Of a DNA stretch of 64,000 nt, positions 33,020-46,355 are shown in pieces. Each line of letters begins with the position of its first letter. The first letter of the stretch is position 1. The position numbers and the translations under genes were made by a program. Origin of the DNA: Cryptomeria japonica (taxonomy: Eukaryota; Streptophyta; Pinopsida; Cupressales; Cupressaceae); NCBI RefSeq assembly GCF_030272615.1, contig NC_081414.1:767324153-767388152 (forward strand), in the 5' to 3' direction. The notes beneath the pieces were generated by a model, which saw only the letters and a program-made list of their open reading frames with translations, made no database searches and was not told the DNA's origin.

Positions 33020-34150
33020 CTATATATGATATCTACGTAGGTGAAGAGTGTTGAAAGGTTCCTTGAGATGTGTACCATCCATATGAGATAAACCATAGGC
33101 ATTGAAACCATAGATAGAGGTAATGATGTATGGAACTAACCAATTTGGGTTGAACTTCCCTTTTTGATCAGGTGGTGCATTGACATTTTGTTTATTCTCA
33201 CAAAGAACCAAGTCACCTATCTTAAAGGCTCGAGGTAGAACATTTTGGTTATATTGTTCAGACAAAGACTTTTGATAAGCTTGAAGATGTTGAAGGGCCT
33301 TTAGATGATTCTCATCTAAAAACTCAATTCAATTGAGATGAAGGGTATGATATGAAGCATCATCAATAAGCCCTTTCAAGGAGATATGTAATGATAGAAT
33401 CTCCAACTCAAGAGGCATGATGGCATTGGCACCATACACAAGGTTGTAAGACATTATCCCTATAGTTGTACATACACTCATGTGATAGGTCCATAACACA
33501 TATACCAGTTGAGTATACCAATCTTTACCATATTCAATAATGATCTTACATAGAATGTGTTCAATAGTCTTGTTAGATGCTTTCGCTTGACCATTAGATT
33601 GAGGATAATAAGGTGTAGAAAAATGATGGTGGATGTGAAACATCTCAAGAAACTGCTTAACCTCTTTGTTCTTAAATGGTGTACCAATATCAGATACAAG
33701 GTTAGCAAGCAAACCAAAATGAGAAATAATGTTATCCATAATGAATCCACAAATCACATCAGTCGTGGTGTATCTTAATTGTATAGCCTCGACCCACTTT
33801 GTGAAATAATCTATAGTAGTGATGATAAAGGTAGGACCCTTAGAGGAAAAGGGACATATCTTACTAATGATATCCAACCTCCATGTCTCAAAAGTCCATG
33901 GAGAAGCTTGAGTTTGGAGCTCATGTACGAGATCTTGAAGCAAGTTACTATATTGTTGACATTGGAGGCATTTCTTGACAAAGGAAAAGGAATCTTGTTC
34001 CATTTTTTTCTAGTAATAACCCATGTGAATCAACTTGTGGACCAAATACTTGCTCCCAAAATTACCACCTCCAAAGCCTGAATGGGCTTCCTAGAGGGCA
34101 AGGGGTATCTCATCTCTTGTCAAACAAAGAAGAAGGACATTATATGATCT
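33020..34150 (-). pseudogene. Element F integrase, catalytic Glu replaced
   Basis: KKCLQCQQ zinc motif, core with WRLDIIS (first Asp), VSDIGTPF (second Asp) and SNGQAKASNKT, where the catalytic Glu is Lys. C-terminal part 33265-33020 has FKIGDLVL and GKFNPNWLVPYI. The second zinc-binding His is also replaced in GGGNFGS. A stop at about 33328 splits off the C-terminal part. Confidence 0.85.
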
Positions 34151-34282
34151 TCGATAAAGGACATTGGATAAGAGGATATAATGAGCGGAAAGTTTCTAAA
34201 TCTGTGCACACGAGTTCTTGCTAGTGTCATTGGGAAAAATTTTAGTTTTGAAATAATTATAAAAATGTGTGAACCATTCTCC

Positions 34283-34860
34283 TCAACCAATATGAGCGTA
34301 CATGAAATTATTGAATTTTATTTGATCTATTACAACTAAAGAGTGGAGGACTTGTACCACAAAATGATATTCCTCTTGACTGAATTTCGGGGCAACAAGG
34401 GAAGTAGTGCTTGCCATTGCATCCACGTGATGATTTTCTCTTTGCGAAATATTGTCGATCGTATAAGTAGTGAAATATTTTAGTATTGTTGCAACCAAAT
34501 CCTTATACTGAGATAACTTCAGCTACTTAATGTGATATGCACTTGTAACGTGATTTAAAATAAGCTTGGAGTCCCCATGGATGCAGATGTGTTTCACCTC
34601 CATGGCAATCGCGGCACATAACCAAGAAATTAAGGCTTCATACTCAACGATATTGTTAGTGCAATGAAATTATAAATAGAATGAAAGAGGGACTAGTTTT
34701 CCTTCAAGTGAGACCAAGACCACACCCTCTTCTGAACCAGTCTGACATCTCAATCCATCAAAATACATATCCCATATGGGCTTGTAACCCACTGTTAATA
34801 CATCTTCATCGAGGAAAAGATCTAAGGTGGGAAAAGATTTTTTAGATTGGGCACCAGTTA
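34283..34860 (-). pseudogene. Element F archaeal-type RNase H
   Basis: WDMYFDGLRCQTGS, then CTNNIVEYEALI, HGDSKLILNHV and a closing HHVDAMA with the last Asp. All three carboxylate positions of the fold are visible. Stops after SFYL and in the linker before LSQYKDL interrupt it. Confidence 0.8.
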
Positions 34861-35240
34861 ACTAATCAATGATGGCTTTCCCTTTGATCAAGTTTTGTGT
34901 TATGAATCTCAAGTCAAACTTAGAAATCAGCATCACCCATTTAGCCAACCTACCTGAAAGAATAGATTTTGAAAAGAGATTCTTAAGGATGTCATTCTTA
35001 GTGATAACCTGTGTTTCTACATGAAGGATGTAATGCCTTAACTTTTGTGTCAAGAATACAAGAGCTAGACATTGTTTTTCCATGATAGAATATTGAATTT
35101 CATACAATATCAAGGTATGACTGATGTAATATATTTCTCTCTCTCAGCCTTCATCATCATGTTGAGCTAGCAAAGCTACTAGAGCGTGAGATGAGGTAGA
35201 GATGTACAAATAGAAAGGTCTATTAGACATAGCCAATATT
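34861..35240 (-). pseudogene. Element F RNase H
   Basis: FYLYISTSSHALVALLAQHDDEG, then YSIMEKQCLALVFLTQKLRHYIL and GRLAKWVML. Here the KLRHY Arg codon is AGG, whereas A and B both have TGA at this position. Confidence 0.8.
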
Positions 35241-36170
35241 AGGATAGGAGGGTTAGCCAAATAATTCTTAATAGAATCGAAAGCTTCATGGCATTCTCGT
35301 TCCATTTGACATAAAAATCTTTCTTCAACAACCACATGAAAGGAAGGCTATGATTAGCTAATTGCCCCACAAACTTGTGAATGGCCTGAATCTTCCCTTG
35401 CAAACCACAAAGTTGAGAGATGTTTCTAGGTGGAGGCATATTTACAATTGTATCGATTTTATTAGTATATATCTAGATTCCTCAATGAGAGACAATGAAT
35501 CCCAAAAGTTTCCCAACATCCACACCAAAAACACATTTAAGAGGATTCAGTCTCATCTTGTATAATCAAAGCCTATCAAAGAGTAATCGAAGATTTTTAA
35601 TATGTTCTTGATGGGCAACAAATTTAAACAAGATATCATCGACATAATCTTCTAAGATTTTATGGATGAAATCATGGAATATCAAGGTCATAGCTTGTTG
35701 ATAGGTTTCTCTTGCATTTTTTAACCCAAATGGCATGAAAACATAGCAAAAATTTCCCCAAGAGTTGTGAAGGAGGTTTTATATTGATCTTCTTGGTTAA
35801 TGTGAATCTAATTATACCTCGAGACACCATCCATGAAAGAGAGGAATACATAAGGTTCGTGATTGGATCCATCATCATGTCAATGTTTGGGAGTGGAAAA
35901 TCATCTTTGAGAGAAGCTTTATTCATGTCCCGAAAATCAATACAAATATAGATTCGACCTTCAAGTTTGCTAACTGAAACAATTATCGAGATCCAAAGCA
36001 AATAGTCAATGGGAAGGATAAAACCAGCTTTTAAAAGCTTTTCTATCTTTGTCTTGACTAATAAAGCCACATTAGGATTCATCTTTTGAATATTTTGTTT
36101 CACGGGTTTAGCATCAAGACTTAGTATGATGTTATGTACCATAATAGACTCATCAATGTCTAGCATTTAT
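35240..36170 (-). pseudogene. Element F reverse transcriptase, frameshifted
   Basis: 36166-35672 begins with AKPVKQNIQKMNPNVALLVK, then CIDFRDMNKASLKDDFPLPN. Frameshifts follow near 35830 and 35690. The active site YVDDILFK, LNPLKCVFG and the thumb ISQLCGLQGKIQAIHKF are in other frames. Same Ty3/gypsy RT as in A and B but older. Confidence 0.85.
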
Positions 36171-37150
36171 TCATAAGACCAAGCAAAGATATCGGAGAAT
36201 TGATGTAAAATATTAGAATATTGTTTGGATTCTTCGAAGGCTAAACACTTCCTAACCTTGATGAACGTATCAAGATTTTTATCACTCATAATGACATCAG
36301 TATTTTCTCCACTAAGGAGTACACTATGGCCTTCTGGATGAGACATGGATATATTCTCCTCATTATAAGATAAAGGTGCCCCTAATCAACGAATTCTCCA
36401 AAATATGCTTGGGTGTTTAAACAAAAGGTGAATTGACATTTATGGTGATAAGAGGGGAATTCAACATATGCACCTAGAAATTCCATTAAGGATTCTTTCA
36501 AAGGGAAAACATCCAAGGGAACTTGATTAGGCGGTGTTAGCGATAAGTTCTTGATTAGTAAGCTTAAGAGGAATATGGTCAACAAAAATCATGTTAAAAA
36601 TTAACTATGGTTTTGTTCTACAACCTGTATGGTGATATCCTACTCTGGTGTTGTGGTGACGAGGTTTAGTTTCCAGAGGAATCCAAATACCTTGTCCATT
36701 ATGTCCACAACCTTTTCCATCATAACCAAGTTGCGATACAAGCTTATATCAATGAGCATAAATATCATGCAATTCCTTATATGAAGGAGGTTTTGTATAG
36801 AAAAGGTGATCAACATAATAAGTATCACCCATCTTTATAGATGCATAGTCATATTTTGTAGCCAAAGTGAATGAAATATTGGGAAACTTTAGGTGGATAG
36901 GATGTACCTTGTATTCACCAACATGCGAGTTAGTGAAATTTAAGGAACCCCAATCATCACCCAATCATGTATTTACTTTGGATCGGGAAGGTGATTTAGT
37001 TGAGGATGGTTTATTAAGAGTAGACTCCAAGGCTTGTACCTCAATTAGATCTATTTTTGAGGAGTCTTCTTTTAGAGAATGTGGCTCCCTGGGTAATTTC
37101 TCCTTCACAAGATCTTGCTTTTTATGGATCTCCTCCTTTGGGACTTCCTC
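36170..37150 (-). pseudogene. Element F linker with weak G-patch
   Basis: At about 36600-36740 the minus strand encodes RNLGYDGKGCG, then GQGIW and later TRVGYH, matching the spacing of the G-patches in A and B. The surrounding acidic linker is broken into short frames with a shared GEYKVHPIHL-like block (36964-36749). Confidence 0.5.
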
Positions 37151-37810
37151 ACTCTTCTACTCTTACTTTTTGGTGGACATGACAAAAGTAGAAGTCATCA
37201 CTAAAGAGGATAAGGTAGGTACATTATTTTGAAAAGAAGGCACAACTGAGGCTTGACCAATTGCTGCTATTTGACAAAGGCACATAGCTTCGACATTAGC
37301 CTTGATTGTGATAACTTGGTTATTAGCTACAGATTTTATAGATCCGTGAAGTGTAGAAGATACAACTCCCAAAGCGTGAAGACAAGGTCTACCCAAAAGG
37401 AGATTATACGACAAAGGACCTGGCATCACATGTACAAGCATTGGAATAGTAATAGGTCCAACCTTTAAGGACAGTATGACCGTTCCTATAATAGTTTTAC
37501 CATTGTTATCAAATCCTCGAATAAACAAGGAGGAAGTTGCCAAGGTGCTTGGATTCACCTTGATTTTTGGTAACAAATCCAAGCTACAAACATTAAGTAG
37601 AGAGTTTGTGTCAAAAAGTGTTCATATAATACCAACACCAGTTGCATAAACAATTATTATTAGAGGATCTACCAAATTTCTCACTTTTGGTGGAAAAAGT
37701 TCATGGGGATAGGAAGTAATATTCGGTAAATCTGCATGAATGTGATAAATCAACACATTCACATCCACTGGTCTCACAAAAGAAAGTGGTAAGATCTTTT
37801 GCAAAGCTTC
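37150..37810 (-). pseudogene. Element F protease region
   Basis: 37582-37163 contains VHVMPGPLSYNLLLGRPCLH, the flap-to-end motif of Ty3 aspartic proteases. Upstream the active-site region reads LFDTNSLLNVC, with DTN where DTG or DGG is expected, next to a stop at 37622. Activity is unlikely. Confidence 0.75.
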
Positions 37811-38378
37811 CTATAGCATACCTTGATACGTCATAGCAGTTTGAAGAAAATCCCATAGTGAGATCTTCACGGGAGTAACCTTAAGTTGCTCGATAAGATC
37901 ATAGTCACTAGTTTGTTTATCTACCAGTAAGGGTGCTTGAGGAAGACTAGGTTGACAGGGTGGTAAAGAAACTTGTGGTTGATCAAGAGTCTGCTTATTC
38001 CTTTGAGTATTATACAAGTGAGAAATGGTGTTGTAAGATGATTGTTTAGATTGCATAAACTTAGTATATAAATCAAATGTTTCTCCTTTAAAAGGTTTTC
38101 CATTAATAGTTTTGACTTTCTTCGGAGAAGGACTTGTTGCAGTCACATGAATGTAAGGTCTCTTAGGCCTTTGAGGAACCATGAAGACAACAATAACATT
38201 CATAGACCTGTGATTTTTTAATGAGGATGTGGTGGAAATGATACTTATTTTACATCTCTCTTGGAGAGAGGTTCTTCGAAGAAGTTATCTAAAACTTCAT
38301 CAAACATATCGAAGTCATCCTTAGAAAATGCCTTGTCAAAAGCATCAAACTCCAAGAGGAAGAAATTTGACATTAGGC
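37811..38378 (-). pseudogene. Element F N-terminal region, no capsid domain
   Basis: Only about 570 bp separate the PBS from the pre-protease segment. It encodes an acidic segment (EFDAFDKAFSKDDFDMFDE) and a Pro/Gln-rich linker (38203-37811) that aligns with the pre-protease linker of A by YDLIEQLKVTPVKISLWD (A YNLVEKLQRIPTQISILE). The roughly 1.1 kb capsid and zinc-knuckle part found in A and B is absent. Confidence 0.65.
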
Positions 38379-38397
38379 ATCCACGTTGGGTTCACCA
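38379..38397 (-). promoter_or_regulatory. Primer-binding site of element F
   Basis: The minus strand reads TGGTGAACCCAACGTGGA three bases inside the LTR, aligned with TGGCGCCCACCATGGGGC of B. tRNA not assigned. Confidence 0.65.
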
Positions 38398-38400
38398 AAA

Positions 38401-39569
38401 TGTAGAGGAGGGGATTTGTTACAAATCTTAGAGAAAAAGTCTATCCACCACTACCTCACTTACACTAGTGCTAAGGGTGATCTAGGGGATAACAATAAGA
38501 TAAAAACTACACTAATGAAGAAACAATTGAATGATTAAAGCACATAAATGATGAAATACAAAAAATCTAAGATAACAACATGGTACAAAACTAAGAACAG
38601 ATTATACCAAATAATTAGATAGGTCTCGGGTTTTGGATGCCAACATGGTGCATAGACGTTTGCATGATGCGTTTTTATTTGTATAACTAGAGAGCACATA
38701 ATTCCAAAGAAAGCTGACAACAACACTCCTTAACTATGCATAATGTGTTCATCACTTCCACACATGGAGACGGAGAAAATGTTGGGGTTGTATAGGGGTT
38801 TGCCTTAGTTAGATCGCCATTTTAGTGTTTCAACCTCCACAGACAGCCAGATAGATAGATTGGATGAAAGATAAAAAGATAACATCCAAATAGAAACTGT
38901 ACTCTGCTTAATGGAAGCAAACCCCTATTGCAAATAGATAAAAATGATATATTGATAAGTTGAATTTACCTAGATGATAGATACACTTAGAGATATGATA
39001 GATAAATTGCATACAATGATAAAGGATGGAGATAAATGATAAAGAGAAGACAAGGCGTGTAGCCAAACAAACCTTTTGAAATATGAGTGTGATGACGCTC
39101 AAGATACATGCTTGTTGTTGCAAGATGATTACAAGAATGTTGTGGATGGGGATAGCTTGAGAGAACTTGTAGAGTGTTCAAGAGAGAGAGATCAAAGATT
39201 CCTAAAGTAACCAAGAGTGGAATCATTTCCAATGAGCAAAGAAGAGCTTTTGAGGCTGGGGAGAGGGGTGGAGCACCATTACAGCCAAAAGCAAGCCAAG
39301 GGACATGCATCAAAACATGTCTAACTAATTGCAAGATGCAAGATTCCATGGATCTATCAGGACATTATCACGACATGCAGACGTCTATGCGGCGTGTTGT
39401 CGTCCTCCCAAAGATAGACACAAATAGGGCTTCGGGACAAACAAGGGTATTTTGTCTTCGGGGCCCATGATATCAAAATAATGGGATTTTGATCACGAGT
39501 TTGTCATTAATGCACAATGCATCATGTAGAAGTGTCATAAATGCATTAGGCTCAATTTAGGACACTACA
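38401..39569 (-). repeat. Element F 5' LTR (1169 bp, outer boundary tentative)
   Basis: Inner end fixed by the PBS (TGTAGAGGAGG). I place the outer end at GACACTACA, 39569, because TGTAG...CTACA gives perfect inverted tips. No second LTR copy is in the window. Confidence 0.5.
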
Positions 39570-42500
39570 ACACAAATATATAGACTTGAAAATTAAGGAT
39601 TAATATTTATAGAGATATCAATCTGACACAAAGATGTACATATTGGTCAAAAGACAATTTAGGCTCAAAAAGAATATTATACAAAGTTTTTAAAAGGTCC
39701 TAAAACCACCCCATTAACCATTGTACTTGTAAGAGGAACAAGTAATTGCGCACATCAAATTCAGCCAAATTAATAGGTGGTGTTAATATACCATCATGTT
39801 CCATAAAACCTCATTATGCCATCATTTAGATATATCAGTCTTAGTTAATCATTCAATCAATATATGAGTGGTTTCAAATCAACTTCACAATATTTAACAC
39901 AATGATATATTATCTAAAACTCATATTATCAGTTAATAGCCTCTATTTAGTACTAAACATACACTCTTGCTTGTCACGTTCAACAAATTTAACATAAATA
40001 TGATTAGCAAAAACATAATTAAAAATAAATAAAAAATACTAGCATAAGCTTACTATATAATTGCTAGGTGTTGAAACACCTTTTATAAACAAAAATAATA
40101 ATTAGAGTAAGGAAATGATGAAACATAAATAGGCCTCAGAAAGCATGTGCATTCATTAGAATGGATCTAGGAAATTTATGAGGGCGAAGAAAATTAACGA
40201 GCAAGTTCTCAAAACAAGAGATTTGGTAATATAAATATTGTATTAAAATAATGAAGAATGTGCAAGAAAAGTGTTGCATAATAATAAGAGAAATCAACGA
40301 GTGATATTTGATTCTATTAAAGATTGCATCTTTAACAACATCCATACTATAAAATTGTGAGGTGGAAGTGGGCATATATAAAAGATGATCAAGATGATTC
40401 CTAGCACATGACAACTAGATAAGTAACAAAATGAGCCACTATGTAAGGAGACCAAGTAAATTGTAGCTTGCTAAATATAAAGCATACTCTTAACAAGAGG
40501 ACACATATGTGTGAAGCAATTCTAAGAAATCTTATCATATATTTTACTATCAAATCTATTAATACTAAAGTAAAAATTCATAAATATAATGCACTTTAAT
40601 AACTTCAAATGTAATGATGATGTAATGATATTCTTTATTTAGTGGAGATAACACTATTTATGCATTAAAGAATACCTTCATTGTCTCTTCTAAATAGTGT
40701 ATTTCATTTTTTGTCTTTGTTGGAACCTGTTTTTACAATAAGGAAGAAATATCACTAAGATTTACAAGGATAGCTAAATCAACTTTTCTTTCATATATTA
40801 TCAGCTCTACAATCAATTAGGTGTATGTTTCTTATATTAATTAATATTTTCCTCTAAAGTATAATTTTATCTGGTATAAAATGATAGTCATGTGAGTATG
40901 AAGAAGAAATGAGATGACTAGGTACAAAGAAGATGGAATTGGAGAATGACTGGACGGAAAAGTAGAAGTAGGTAGATTGCTTTTGTGGATGAGAGAGTTT
41001 TTTTGTAAGATAAATAGTTGCACTTGTGCTTTGTGGCCTGGAATTGTTTATATTTTACTCAATATGAGATATTTCTTCTAAAAGATGAGGAGATCATCTT
41101 TCTTTCTTAGTGTGATATTAAATCACTTAGAGCATTAAATTCTCGGCATTATTATATCTAGATATATTTTCCTTATCATACTTTTCCAATTTATCATTTA
41201 GATAATCCTATTCTTTAATTTTTTTAACTATTTAGTTTCGTTGATCAAACATAATTTTCTACAAAAAAGAAACACCAATAGATTCTTGGTAAAGTTCCAA
41301 AGATTTTTTATCATGGCAATCTTTTCAAGTTTTTCTTATCTACAAATGTAAATTTTATTTATCAACCACCCTATTGACCTTGGAATAATAATTTTGTTCA
41401 TTTCCTCTAATGATTTACACAATCGATTAAGAGAAGATAAGTGCAACATATATTTTTGGTTTTGCATGTACCATTCGCTCCATTATTATTTTTAAAACAA
41501 TATTTTTTCATAACCTTAAAATTGTCTACATAGTTAACCTAACAATATTCATAACAAAGAAGACATTCCTATTTACTTTATAATCTCACCATTATTATTC
41601 CCTTTGGATCATATGACCTAATCAAAATTTGAAGAATTTAGAAGTTAAAAATAGAATCTTTTATTAACAACTATGGAATTATCTACTAAATTCAAAAGTA
41701 TGTCAATTCTATTAAGAAACTTTACTCCTATCTTATCCTTGATTAAAGGAGTTAGTGACTATTAGAGAAATATTAACAATAATCTAGCAAAATCTAACCT
41801 TGTAACCTAAATACCTTTGTATCAAAAACTACTTCAAATCATTGATATGAAATCAAATTTAATTGAATATGAGGAAGATATAAATCACTCACCCCATTCA
41901 TTAATGTTTTTTTTTCACCTATTCTAATTGTTCGATACTTTGTCTCATCCATAGATTGATTAGTTGAAAAATGAAAACGTCATCAAATCTTGTATAATGC
42001 ATGCCAAGTGATTTATATTAATGTTTAGAGAGGTATTCATATATTCTTGAAAAAAAACCTTACTTAAACAAAGTTGTATATAAGATACAATATTATGTAA
42101 AACTCATTTTGTTCAAGTACACATTACTTAACTATTGGTGAAGAATTACTATTCGAGTTGTCTATGACAAACTACTTAAGAAAATGAGATTTGCGATTTG
42201 AATATTTATGTCTAAAATTTTAGACAAGTAGTCGTCTTGTTATCATGTGGAGAAGGATAATCATGCCACCCAATATGTCTCTAATTTATTCCCTTCTTAG
42301 TAGCCATGGGATTCACCATACATGTTTCCTTCAAAAAATTCAATTATGTGTAACCTATTGCTGACATTTAATTAGCTTGGCATTCAATCGAATTCATACA
42401 ATAGTTGTATCAAAAGATATAATTTTTGAGGATTTTTCCTATTTCTTCTATATTTGATGTCACCAATAAATATCCATTAAAAATAGTTGCTCCCTCATCT

Positions 42501-42875
42501 CTTAATTATAAAATGTAACATAAATAAATACTAACATGTGATTTTTGATCAAATTAGAAAAAAAATAATTACTGAATGGTCTAAACCTCTATGAAAATAT
42601 GTCCCTTCTTGGCCCTCTATAGTATGTAACATGACCAAGTCTTTTGTATCACATAAATTCACGTGTATATGGTAAAGATGGAGAGGAAAAGTACACTAAT
42701 TCATCTACCCTGAGGGTGGCATTGAAGTCAAAATAACATTAAAAATCAACTTATAGTGGAAAATGTTGCAGCACTTAAAACGTATTTGAATTTATCCGTT
42801 GAACTACTTCGTAAGTTCGATTCTACCGTTATATTTTATCAAATAATTATTCTATGTACAATTGGTGGCATCGTT
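39570..42875. other. AT-rich intergenic DNA, no gene seen
   Basis: No open frame longer than about 90 codons and no recognised motif on either strand. No LTR ends or simple repeats found by eye. Confidence 0.6.
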
Positions 42876-42947
42876 GCCTTTATAGCTCAGTGGTAGAGCG
42901 TTAGTCTTGTAAACTGAAGGTCCACAGTTCGATCCTGCGTGAAGGCA
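42876..42947 (+). tRNA. tRNA-Thr (anticodon TGU)
   Basis: Folds as a 7 bp acceptor (GCCTTTA with TGAAGGC), D arm GCTC...GAGC, anticodon stem TTAGT/ACTGA around loop CTTGTAA, variable loop AGGTC and T arm CACAG/CTGCG around TTCGATC, plus discriminator A. A box TAGCTCAGTGG and B box GTTCGATCC are present. The T stem has one A-C mismatch. No intron and no encoded CCA. It decodes ACA codons. Downstream T runs are short (TTTATTT near 42960). Slight structural weakness means it could be a recent pseudogene. Confidence 0.9.
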
Positions 42948-43108
42948 ATTTCGAGTTGTTTATTTACTAAGTTTATGATAATGTGTAACTTTTAGAAGGT
43001 ATTCTTTCTTTTAAGGAGAAGATTTGCATTCAAAATTAAATTAACTGAGTTTATAATTATGTATAACTTTTCAGAAAAATGTTGGCATTCAAATTAAATT
43101 TATTAAAA
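42948..43108. other. AT-rich tRNA flank
   Basis: No feature. Contains an imperfect repeat of GTTTAT(G)ATAATGTGTAACTTTT at about 42971 and 43048. Confidence 0.5.
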
Positions 43109-43559
43109 AGTATTATCTTGTTTTTATTTTTAACTGAAGAGTTATTTTAATAATTTAATAATTATTTTATAGTATTAGTTATTTTTAAAAATATATGTTG
43201 GTTAGAGTTTTTAATTTTTCTCTATATCATTATTATACTAGACTATTATATTATTGTAGATTGTATATGAATATAATTAATTTTTCCTTCTATTAAATAC
43301 AGATATCAATGTAAAAGGTAAGGTTATTTTTAATAATTTGTAGATATTATTTTTTTCAAAAATAGCCTAATGTTTATTAGAAAATAAGAATAAAACAAAT
43401 ATCATATAATAAAAATTCATTATTGTGCTTCTATTAAGGGGACTAGTAGAGTTAATTATGCTATATTAATGAAAGAAGATGAAGGGAACATTTCAAAATG
43501 TAGATGATTCAAACTAACTTGATGGAACTTTGAAGACGACTAAAGAATATCAAGAGGGA
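43109..43559. repeat. Dispersed repeat copy 1 (unoccupied homologue of B's target site)
   Basis: Matches 50398-50861 with small indels, from TTAAAAAG(T/C)ATTATCTTG to the end CAAGAGGGA. In this copy the sequence after AGGGA continues TGCATAATATAAAATG, whereas in the other copy element B begins there. Confidence 0.85.
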
Positions 43560-43689
43560 TGCATAATATAAAATGAGCAAGTTAAATTAATAGTGGCAAC
43601 ATTGAAGAAATTGAAAGAAGGAACCGATAACAAAGTAGCAAGGCTGACCATTTCTTTGAGATAGCTTAGATTTTAGTAAATTCATCAAA

Positions 43690-43690
<1 letters not shown>
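43560..43690. other. Short unique stretch
   Basis: No gene. Likely continuation of the repeat beyond the point where B interrupts the other copy. Confidence 0.4.

Positions 43691-46355
<2,665 letters not shown>

Larger units (their letters stand above)
32079..39569 (-). mobile_element. Element F: second Tat-type Ty3/gypsy element, 3' end displaced by D
   Basis: Minus-strand order: LTR, PBS, short N-terminal region without a capsid domain, protease, weak G-patch, RT, RNase H, archaeal-type RNase H, integrase. It is clearly more diverged from A and B than these are from each other. Its 3' LTR is not in the window; D begins at 32078 in what looks like its 3' region, so the rest should lie left of D's other end. 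Confidence 0.8.

Noticed and set aside
36867-37232. 121-codon plus-strand frame
   Set aside because: Antisense to the protease-to-RT linker of element F, which has clear homology on the minus strand.
39174-39470. 98-codon plus-strand frame
   Set aside because: Falls inside the probable 5' LTR of element F and has no recognisable domain.
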